This document shows positions 1 through 4,750 of a stretch of DNA of 5,799 nt, in pieces. The notes under the pieces are model-generated. The model was given only the letters and a program-made list of their open reading frames with translations. It was not told the origin of the DNA and did no database searches. A program made the position numbers and the translations under genes. Positions within the stretch are counted from its first letter, which is position 1. Each line of letters begins with the position of its first letter. Source of the stretch: DATFWK01 sp035259345 (GTDB lineage Bacteria > Actinomycetota > Thermoleophilia > Miltoncostaeales > Miltoncostaeaceae); the NCBI GenBank assembly GCA_035259345.1, contig DATFWK010000183.1, positions 1 through 5,799 on the forward strand. The letters are read 5' to 3'.

Positions 1-1
1 C

Positions 2-607
2 GCCCGCCACGACTGGCCGCTCCTCGCAGCCGCCCTGGCCGGGACGGCGCTCGCCCTCGCGGCGCCGAGGGCCCGGCGCGGCGCGGCGGTGACCCTCGTC
101 GCCGCAGGGCTGCTCGCGACCGCGTATCTCGCGAAGAACCCGGGCTCGGACCGCTACCTCGCGCTCCTGCTCCCGGCGGCGGCCGTGCTGGCCGGCCTCG
201 GGGTCGCCTCCGTGGACGGGCCGCGCCGGCGCGCGCTGGCCGCGGCCGCCGGCGCCGCCGCGATTCTGGCCGCCCTCGCCGTCGGCGGCCCACCGCCGCC
301 GGGGCCGGACATGTTCCCGGCCATCGCCGCCCGCGTGCGGACGCTTCCGCCCGGGCCGCTCCTCACGGCCGCGCCCGACGCCTACGGGGTGCTGCTGCCG
401 GACCGGCCGGTCCGCGCCCTTCGGCCGGGCGCCTTCGGGCTGGTGCTCCTCGACGCGGCCCAGCGGGCGTACGAGCCCGAGGTCGCCGCCCGCGGGCGGG
501 TCGTCGCCCGCCTCGATCCCGGCGCCGGCTTCCGCCGACCGGACGGAGCTGTGGACCGGGAACCGGCCGCGATCGTGCGAGGGATCGTCGTTCCGATCAC
601 GCCCTGA
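2..607 (+). CDS. C-terminal part of a polytopic membrane protein, probable GT-C (PMT/ArnT-like) glycosyltransferase (5' partial)
   Basis: The frame is open from the window edge to a TGA at 605-607, so this is the last 201 residues of a longer protein; a GTG at 89 is probably only an internal codon. About four hydrophobic segments lie in the first 95 residues (roughly 6-20, 29-44, 53-68 and 77-93), followed by a Pro/Gly-rich linker and a soluble tail of about 100 residues. The segment NPGSDRYLALLLPAAAVLAG resembles the 'RYLLPLLPALALLAG' stretch common in late membrane helices of dolichyl-phosphate-mannose-mannosyltransferase-like (GT39/PMT_2) enzymes, which move sugars from polyprenyl-phosphate donors on the outer face of the membrane. 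The catalytic N-terminal loop lies outside the window, so the family is inferred from topology and this one segment. It converges on the gene ending at 632. Another polytopic protein with an extracytoplasmic tail is possible. Confidence 0.55.
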   Translation, partial: ARHDWPLLAAALAGTALALAAPRARRGAAVTLVAAGLLATAYLAKNPGSDRYLALLLPAAAVLAGLGVASVDGPRRRALAAAAGAAAILAALAVGGPPPPGPDMFPAIAARVRTLPPGPLLTAAPDAYGVLLPDRPVRALRPGAFGLVLLDAAQRAYEPEVAARGRVVARLDPGAGFRRPDGAVDREPAAIVRGIVVPITP

Positions 608-631
608 GCGGCCGGCAGGGGACGCGCCCCC

Positions 632-1306
632 CTAGAGGATCCGGTCGCGCCTGGCCGCCCGCGCGTAGGAGACGAGCTCAGGCCGCCGCGCGGCGTCGTC
701 GGCGAGGAACCGCTCGATGATCTGGCCGGCCGGGCTCTCGGGCGTCCCACCCGTGGCGTGCCCGAGACCGTGGAGGGCGGCCTCCTGGCATGCGGCGGAG
801 GGAAGCGCGAGGACCTCCTCGAGCACCCTCATCATCCGCGCGTCGATCGCGTCCCGCTCCGGGCTTCCTCCCTTGGGATACCACGGGAAGGCGTCCCACC
901 ACATGAAGCAGCTGCTGAGGAGCGGCTCGGATGGCTCGTCGTCCGGATGTGCGATGCGGTCGCCGCAGCGCGGCGCGTACACCTGCCGGAACAGCTCGCC
1001 GATCCCGGCGACAATGGCAAGCCGAAGCTCGAGCGGCACCGTCTCCGAGACGGCGGTGTGCCCGTACTCCGCGAACGACGGCGAGCTCAGGTAGTTGAGG
1101 CCCTGGCCCGCCTGAGCGTCGGTGTAGGGAGCGAGCAGCTCGCCGGCGTCCCGGAAGAAGCGGTCGACGTACGGCGCCGCGACGGCGATTGACACAGGCC
1201 AGCAGTCGGCGTCGAACTCCCAGTACCAAGGGCGTGGTTGGTACGGGTGATCGAAGACGTGACTCACCCACGCCGGAAACGACAGGTCCTCTGGGAGGCA
1301 CACCAC
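632..1306 (-). CDS. Conserved protein of unknown function, 224 aa, with a C-terminal ALHGLGH motif
   Basis: The GTG start at 1306 is supported by GGTGGGAG six bases upstream; the stop is TAG at 632-634. The protein looks cytoplasmic, with no signal peptide or membrane segment, and is rich in Trp, Tyr and His. Visible blocks are VFDHP (17-21) followed by WYWEFDADCW (27-36), YTDAQAGQGLNYL (61-73), CFMWWDAFPWYP (133-144) and CQEAALHGLGHATGG (173-187). From memory these resemble a widespread bacterial family of uncharacterised proteins of similar length that carry FDHP, CYMWWD and CQESALHGLGHW-like blocks; I know no assigned function. The ALHGLGH segment is reminiscent of HEAT-like helical repeats, but one motif is not enough to call a repeat protein. 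It is the last gene of the minus-strand run, 43 bases after the acetyltransferase, so it may be co-expressed with the exporter or read from its own RBS only. Confidence 0.8.
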   Translation of the reverse strand: MVCLPEDLSFPAWVSHVFDHPYQPRPWYWEFDADCWPVSIAVAAPYVDRFFRDAGELLAPYTDAQAGQGLNYLSSPSFAEYGHTAVSETVPLELRLAIVAGIGELFRQVYAPRCGDRIAHPDDEPSEPLLSSCFMWWDAFPWYPKGGSPERDAIDARMMRVLEEVLALPSAACQEAALHGLGHATGGTPESPAGQIIERFLADDAARRPELVSYARAARRDRIL

Positions 1307-1312
1307 CGGAGT

Positions 1313-1320
1313 CTCCCACC
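1313..1320 (-). promoter_or_regulatory. Ribosome binding site of the 224-aa unknown gene
   Basis: On the minus strand this reads GGTGGGAG, six bases before the GTG at 1306. It selects this GTG as the start and shows that the gene is translated independently rather than coupled to the acetyltransferase stop at 1350. Confidence 0.6.
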
Positions 1321-1349
1321 TGCCGCCCGAGGCACCCCTTCGAGCCGCG

Positions 1350-1919
1350 TCAGCCTGGCGGGCTCGGCGGGCTTCCCTCGTCCGGCGGCCGCTCGGTGAG
1401 GTCCTTCCAGTAGAACCAGGCGTCGTCCAGCTGGCCGTCCGGATCGCGGGCCCAGCGCGGGACGATGCCGATCAGCGTCCATCCCAGGCGCTCGTAGAGC
1501 CGCTCGACGGCGGGCGTCGCGGTGTCGAGGAGCAGGAGCCAGCGCCCGGCGTCGAGGGCCTCGTGCTCGACCGCCCGCATCAGCGCCTCCCCCACCCCGT
1601 GCCGGCGCTCGTCGGAGTGGACCAGGAGCTTCCCGAGCGTCGCGCGATGGGTCTGGCTCGGCAGCGTGTCCGTCTCCAGCTGGATCGTGCCGACGACCGT
1701 GCCATCGGACCGCTCCGCGACCAGCAGGCGCACGCGCCCGTCGGCGACGGCACCCTCGACCCGGCGCCAGTAGGCGTCGGCCTCCTCCGCGTCCAGCGGT
1801 TCCAGGAAGCCGACGGCCGCCCCCTTGGCGACCGAGTCGAGCAGGAGCTCGGCGAGGCGGGGGCGGACGCCGTCCATCGCCGCGGCGTCCAGCGTCCGCA
1901 CCTGGATGGGCTCGGTCAC
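1350..1919 (-). CDS. GNAT-family N-acetyltransferase resembling tabtoxin-resistance protein (TTR)
   Basis: A 189-aa cytoplasmic enzyme expected to transfer acetyl from acetyl-CoA to an amine. The acetyl-CoA loop is clear: LLVHSDERRHGVGEALM (98-114), with the Q/R-x-x-G-x-G pattern at R105-G110, preceded by the strand VVGTIQL (75-81) and followed by LLLLDTATPAVERLYERLGW (128-147). The order KLLV...RRHGVG...LLLDT...LYERLGWTLIGIVPRWARDPDGQLDDAWFYWKDL closely parallels what I recall of TTR, the Pseudomonas enzyme that acetylates tabtoxinine-beta-lactam. The true substrate cannot be read from sequence, and the family also contains housekeeping amine acetyltransferases. The start is GTG at 1919; a stop ten codons upstream and the beta strand at IQVRTL leave no better choice, although no strong Shine-Dalgarno is visible. 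The Pro-rich tail after residue 177 is probably disordered. It lies 48 bases after the permease and is probably in the same operon. Confidence 0.85.
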   Translation of the reverse strand: MTEPIQVRTLDAAAMDGVRPRLAELLLDSVAKGAAVGFLEPLDAEEADAYWRRVEGAVADGRVRLLVAERSDGTVVGTIQLETDTLPSQTHRATLGKLLVHSDERRHGVGEALMRAVEHEALDAGRWLLLLDTATPAVERLYERLGWTLIGIVPRWARDPDGQLDDAWFYWKDLTERPPDEGSPPSPPG

Positions 1920-1967
1920 CCCCGCGTCGTACCCGCTCCGGCGGACCGCCTACCGGGCCGTGGGCCG

Positions 1968-2813
1968 TCAGCGCAGCGCGCGGCGGGTGAACGCCCGGAC
2001 GGAGACCGCCGTCAGGACGAGCCCAAAGGCCGCGAGCACCGCGGTGCTGAGCGCGGCCATGGCCGTGGCGTTGCCCATGCCCCAGATGTGGTCCAGCCCC
2101 GCCCGGTCGCCGAGCAGCCCATAGCGCATCACCGCGAGCGCGTGGGTCAGCGGCAGTAGCTTCGCGATCCAGGTGAGCGCGGCGGGCATCGCGGTGATCG
2201 GGAAGAGCGAGCCGGCCAGGAACCAGGGCACGATCGCGATCGCCGGCACCCGGGCGATGTACTCCTCCTGCTTGGGCACCCGGCCGGCCAGGACCTCGGC
2301 CGCCCCGTACATCCCCACCGTGAAGAGCGCCCCGGCGGCGACGAACCAGAGGACGCCGGTGCCGCTCGCATTGAAGTCGATGCCACGCGCGATCGCGGCG
2401 CCGATCAGCACGACGACCTGAAGCGCCGTGACCGCGAACGCGACCACGAGGTTGCCCAGGACGAGCAGCGCGCGGCGGATCGGCGCGGCGAGGAGCTCGC
2501 GCTGGGCGCCGGTCTCCCGGTCGACGATCACGCCGAGGCCGGCAAACATCGTGTTCAGCGGGATGAGCAGACCGACGGTGCCGAGCGCGACGAAGGCCTC
2601 GTAGCTCGCGTCCGTGTGGAGCGCCTCGTGCAGCGCGGGCGCGATGACGAGCGCGAACAGGATCGGGGTCAGCAGCGGGACGAGCAGCTCCCGCGGGGTG
2701 CGCGCCGTGAGCCGGAAGCGCCGCCGCGCGAGCGTGGTGAGCGGCTCGAGGATCGGCGCAGCAAGGGCGAGCCGGCGCGGAGGCCGGCCGGCGACATGCG
2801 TGATGGTGCTCAT
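1968..2813 (-). CDS. ABC-2 type (DrrB-like) exporter permease
   Basis: A 281-aa membrane subunit that pairs with the ATPase encoded just upstream to export a small hydrophobic molecule or lipid-like substrate. About six membrane segments are visible (roughly 45-61, 74-95, 117-140, 153-173, 189-208 and 250-272). The cytoplasmic loop VIVDRETGAQRELLAAPIRR (95-114) is the usual ABC-2 'coupling' region, and VPWFLAGSLFPITAMPAALTWIAKLLPLTHALAVMRYGLLG (positions 195-235 approximately) is the typical 'sG.lFPl..mP.wl..ia..lPlt.a...lR' signature of the DrrB group. The ATG at 2813 is chosen over upstream in-frame codons (to 2924) because AAAGGAG stands seven bases before it, and upstream starts would overlap the ATPase by about 100 bases. 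The 13-base gap to the ATPase stop indicates tight co-expression. Confidence 0.93.
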   Translation of the reverse strand: MSTITHVAGRPPRRLALAAPILEPLTTLARRRFRLTARTPRELLVPLLTPILFALVIAPALHEALHTDASYEAFVALGTVGLLIPLNTMFAGLGVIVDRETGAQRELLAAPIRRALLVLGNLVVAFAVTALQVVVLIGAAIARGIDFNASGTGVLWFVAAGALFTVGMYGAAEVLAGRVPKQEEYIARVPAIAIVPWFLAGSLFPITAMPAALTWIAKLLPLTHALAVMRYGLLGDRAGLDHIWGMGNATAMAALSTAVLAAFGLVLTAVSVRAFTRRALR

Positions 2814-2820
2814 TTTCGGA

Positions 2821-2827
2821 CTCCTTT
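2821..2827 (-). promoter_or_regulatory. Ribosome binding site of the ABC permease
   Basis: The minus strand reads AAAGGAG, seven bases before the ATG at 2813; its first A is the last base of the ATPase stop codon TGA (2829-2827). This fixes the permease start and suggests that ribosomes ending the ATPase reinitiate on the permease. Confidence 0.8.
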
Positions 2828-3759
2828 CAGGCGGCCTCGGCGAGCCCGGCGCCGGTGAGCCGCATGTAGACGTCGTCGAGGGTCGGCCTGCGCGTGCCGA
2901 CCGCGCCGCCGAGCCCGAGGTCACGGATCAGCGCGATCGCATCCCCGGGGGACCGGTCGTGCAGCGGGACGGTCAGGGTGGACCCGACGGCGAACGCGTC
3001 GTCTCCCGCCACCTCGTGCGCACGGAGCGCGGCGAGCGCGCCCGCGGGGTCGCCGTCGGCCCGCAGCTCCACGAGCTCCTCCCCCAGGCCGGCGAGCAGG
3101 GTGCTGGGCCGGTCCAGCGCGACGACGCGGCCCGCATGCATGATCGCGATGCGGTCGCAGAGGCGTTCCGCCTCCTCGAGGTAGTGGGTCGTGAGGAAGA
3201 TCGTCACCTCGCTGCGAGCGCGCAGGCCTGCGATCAGGTCGAGCAGCTCGGCCCGGATCAGCGGGTCGAGCCCGACGGTCGGCTCGTCGAGGAAGAGCAC
3301 GCGCGGCTCGGAGACCAGGGCCCGGGCGATCTCGAGGCGACGGCGCTCGCCGCCGCTGTAACCGCCGACGGCTCGCTCGACGAGGCCCGAGAGTGCGAAC
3401 GCGCGGACGATCTCGTCGATCCGCCGGCGCGCCTCCGGCCGAGCCACGCCCCAGAGCTCGGCGTGTACCTCGAGGTTCTGCCGGCCGGTGAGCGAACGGT
3501 CGACGACCGGCTCCTGGAAGACGACGCTGCTCGCCCGGCGCGCCGCCAGCGGTTCGCGCGCGACGTCGAAGCCCGCGACCCGGGCGGTCCCGCTCGTCGG
3601 CGCGACCGTCATCGTGAGCATGCCAATCGTCGTGGACTTGCCGGCGCCGTTCGGCCCGATCAGGCCGAAGACCTCGCCGGGGCGGACCTCGAGGTCGAGG
3701 CCCGCGACGGCCTCCTTGCCGCCCGGGTACACCTTCCGAAGCTGTCGTGTCTCGATCAC
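2827..3759 (-). CDS. ABC transporter ATP-binding protein, DrrA type
   Basis: A 310-aa cytoplasmic ATPase that powers the adjacent ABC-2 permease. All nucleotide-binding motifs are intact: Walker A GPNGAGKST (35-43), Q-loop Q82, signature YSGGE (134-138) with the following RRRLEIARAL, Walker B VLFLDEP (154-160) with catalytic E159, D-loop VGLD (162-165) and H-loop H192 in TTHYLEEAE. The C-terminal extension ends in RPTLDDVYMRLTG (291-303), the hallmark of the DrrA/daunorubicin-resistance branch (DUF4162-like tail), whose characterised members export antibiotics or lipids. The GTG start at 3759 is preceded by GGAGGAG (3770-3764). It is the first gene of the minus-strand operon and is transcribed divergently from the sigma factor, under a predicted SigJ/ECF41-type promoter at 3846-3820. 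The substrate is unknown. Confidence 0.96.
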   Translation of the reverse strand: MIETRQLRKVYPGGKEAVAGLDLEVRPGEVFGLIGPNGAGKSTTIGMLTMTVAPTSGTARVAGFDVAREPLAARRASSVVFQEPVVDRSLTGRQNLEVHAELWGVARPEARRRIDEIVRAFALSGLVERAVGGYSGGERRRLEIARALVSEPRVLFLDEPTVGLDPLIRAELLDLIAGLRARSEVTIFLTTHYLEEAERLCDRIAIMHAGRVVALDRPSTLLAGLGEELVELRADGDPAGALAALRAHEVAGDDAFAVGSTLTVPLHDRSPGDAIALIRDLGLGGAVGTRRPTLDDVYMRLTGAGLAEAA

Positions 3760-3763
3760 CGGA

Positions 3764-3770
3764 CTCCTCC
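3764..3770 (-). promoter_or_regulatory. Ribosome binding site of the ABC ATPase
   Basis: The minus strand reads GGAGGAG, with the core GGAGG six bases before the GTG at 3759. It lies seven bases downstream of the foot of the 3778-3801 hairpin in the predicted leader RNA, close enough for that structure to affect ribosome access. Confidence 0.75.
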
Positions 3771-3777
3771 ATCGTCG

Positions 3778-3801
3778 GCGCGGCCGTCACATCGGCCGCG
3801 C
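3778..3801. repeat. Perfect 9-base inverted repeat in the divergent control region
   Basis: The arms GCGCGGCCG (3778-3786) and CGGCCGCGC (3793-3801) are exact reverse complements around a six-base centre, TCACAT. The left arm and centre contain the -35 element of the plus-strand promoter. On the minus strand the repeat lies within the predicted 5' leader of the ABC operon, so it may be a regulator's operator, an RNA hairpin near the start of that transcript, or both. No T-run follows, so it is not a standard terminator. Chance formation is easier in GC-rich DNA, but nine exact pairs with a short loop in a promoter deserves attention. Confidence 0.6.
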
Positions 3802-3811
3802 ACCCCTCGTC
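3785..3811 (+). promoter_or_regulatory. Predicted SigJ/ECF41-type promoter of the sigma factor gene (autoregulation)
   Basis: The -35 element CGTCACA (3785-3791) and the -10 element CGTC (3808-3811) are separated by exactly 16 bases. This matches GTCACA-N16-CGTC, the promoter pattern I recall for Mycobacterium SigJ and for ECF41 sigma factors generally. Transcription would start near 3816-3820, giving a leader of roughly 30 bases that includes the GGAGG at 3834-3838. The gene it precedes encodes just such a sigma factor, so autoregulation is the natural reading. The start point is inferred. Confidence 0.72.
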
Positions 3812-3819
3812 TCCCCTGT

Positions 3820-3846
3820 GACGGATCGGACGGGGAGGATGTGACG
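3820..3846 (-). promoter_or_regulatory. Predicted SigJ/ECF41-type promoter of the ABC exporter operon
   Basis: On the minus strand CGTCACA (3846-3840) is followed by exactly 16 bases and then CGTC (3823-3820), the same pattern as the plus-strand promoter. Transcription would start near 3812-3816 and run left into the ATPase gene with a leader of about 55 bases containing the 3778-3801 inverted repeat. Its -35 covers the alternative GTG at 3841, next to the sigma start codon at 3847, and its spacer contains the sigma RBS, so regulatory and translation signals share the same bases. Confidence 0.68.
3832..3838 (+). promoter_or_regulatory. Ribosome binding site of the sigma factor gene
   Basis: GGGGAGG ends eight bases before the GTG at 3847 but only two bases before the in-frame GTG at 3841. 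The spacing favours 3847 as the translation start. Confidence 0.65.
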
Positions 3847-4734
3847 GTGGACGCGAAGGAGCTGCAGGCGGAGGAGTTCGAGCGGCACCGGCCGCAGCTG
3901 CGGGCGGTGGCCTACCGGATGCTCGGCTCGTTGACCGAGGCGGACGACGCCGTGCAGGAGGCCTGGCTGCGGCTGAACCGGGCGGATGGGGACGCGGTCG
4001 CGAACATGGGCGCCTGGCTCACCACCGTTGTCGCGCGCATCTCGCTCGACATGCTGCGGGCCCGCCGGGCGCGCCGGGAGGAATCGATGGGCGACTGGCT
4101 TCCCGAGCCGATCGTCGCCGTCGAGCCCGACGACGACCCGGAGGAGGAGGCCCTCATCGCCGACTCGGTCGGCCTCGCGCTCCTCGTCGTGCTCGAGACG
4201 CTAACGCCGGCGGAGCGGCTCGCGTTCGTGCTTCACGACATGTTCGCGGTGCCCTTCGACGAGATTGCGGCCATCGTCGACCGCTCACCGGCGGCCGCAC
4301 GTCAGCTCGCGAGCCGCGCGCGGCGGCGCGTCCGCGGCGCGGCGCCGCCTCCGGACGCCGACCTGCGCGAGCAGCGCCGGGTCGTCGACGCGTTTCTCGC
4401 GGCCGCGCGGGACGGTGACTTCGACGCTCTCGTCGCGGTCCTCGACCCCGACGTGGTCTTCCGCGCGCACCGCGGCGGGCTGGCCCCCGAGGCCCGCGCC
4501 GGCGAGGTCGTGCGCGGTGGCGAGGCCGTCGCCCGCCGGGTGCTCGAGCGCGGCGTCCGGTTCGCGCCCTTCGCGCGGCCGGCCCTGGTCAACGGGGCGG
4601 CCGGCGCGGTCGTCCCCCTCGGCCGCGGCCTCATGGCCGTGATCGGGTTCAGCGTCGCCGGCGGCCACATCCAGGCGATCGACTTCATCCTGGACCCCGA
4701 GCGACGCCCCGGGGCCGCCGGCGCGGGGACCTGA
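3847..4734 (+). CDS. sigJ-like: ECF RNA polymerase sigma factor, SigJ/ECF41 type, with C-terminal SnoaL-like domain
   Basis: A 295-aa sigma factor (GTG start at 3847; GTG at 3841 would add two residues). Region sigma-2 is at about 10-74 (FERHRPQLRAVAYRMLGSLT, then EADDAVQEAWLRL and WLTTVVARISLDMLRARRARR). The linker carries WLPEP (84-88), a hallmark of ECF41. Region sigma-4 is at about 108-163 (LTPAERLAFVLHDMF, FDEIAAIVDRSPAAARQLASRARRRV). A SnoaL/NTF2-like domain occupies about 176-284 and in this family takes the place of a separate anti-sigma factor, modulating activity from within the protein. The usual DGGGK-like block is degenerate here (DPDVVFRAHRGG, 200-211), and the terminal NPDKL-like block reads DPERR (283-287). 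No anti-sigma gene is adjacent. Matching promoters lie directly upstream on both strands. The long open frame upstream of 3841 is antisense to the ABC genes and is not part of the protein. Confidence 0.95.
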   Translation: MDAKELQAEEFERHRPQLRAVAYRMLGSLTEADDAVQEAWLRLNRADGDAVANMGAWLTTVVARISLDMLRARRARREESMGDWLPEPIVAVEPDDDPEEEALIADSVGLALLVVLETLTPAERLAFVLHDMFAVPFDEIAAIVDRSPAAARQLASRARRRVRGAAPPPDADLREQRRVVDAFLAAARDGDFDALVAVLDPDVVFRAHRGGLAPEARAGEVVRGGEAVARRVLERGVRFAPFARPALVNGAAGAVVPLGRGLMAVIGFSVAGGHIQAIDFILDPERRPGAAGAGT

Positions 4735-4748
4735 CCGCCCCGGGGCCG
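4706..4748. terminator. Possible bidirectional terminator: duplicated palindrome between convergent genes
   Basis: The 12-base sequence GCCCCGGGGCCG occurs twice, at 4706-4717 and 4737-4748, flanking the sigma stop codon. Its first ten bases are self-complementary, so the two copies can pair as a 10-bp stem around a 21-base loop, or each copy can pair between molecules. The position between the stop at 4734 and the opposing stop at 4751 fits a shared terminator. There is no T-run on either side, so Rho-independent function is uncertain. Confidence 0.35.
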
Positions 4749-4750
4749 GA

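Noticed and set aside
618..630. GGGG-ACGCG-CCCC stem between the convergent genes ending at 607 and 632
   Set aside because: Only four pairs and no T-run; too weak to call a terminator although its position would suit one.
1940..1950. Short palindrome GGCGGACCGCC between permease and acetyltransferase
   Set aside because: Five base pairs around a single base cannot form a normal RNA hairpin and is expected often by chance in such GC-rich DNA; no T-run for a terminator.
1563..2159. A 198-codon plus-strand frame across the acetyltransferase and permease 3' end
   Set aside because: Antisense to two genes with clear family motifs; no domain or RBS seen.
2921..3790. A 289-codon minus-strand frame overlapping the ATPase
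   Set aside because: Arg/Gly/Pro-rich out-of-frame translation of the ATPase gene with no recognisable motif.
3801..3822. The middle GTCACA (minus strand, 3822-3817) as a third SigJ-type promoter
   Set aside because: Sixteen bases further the minus strand reads CGCG, not CGTC; this copy is better explained as the -10 CGTC of the minus promoter followed by ACA.
2614..3840. Open frame continuous with the sigma factor, giving a 706-codon reading frame on the plus strand
   Set aside because: It is antisense to the permease and ATPase genes, which have full motif sets. Its upstream translation is low-complexity Arg/Asp/Ala typical of a GC-rich shadow frame, and the sigma homology begins only after 3847.
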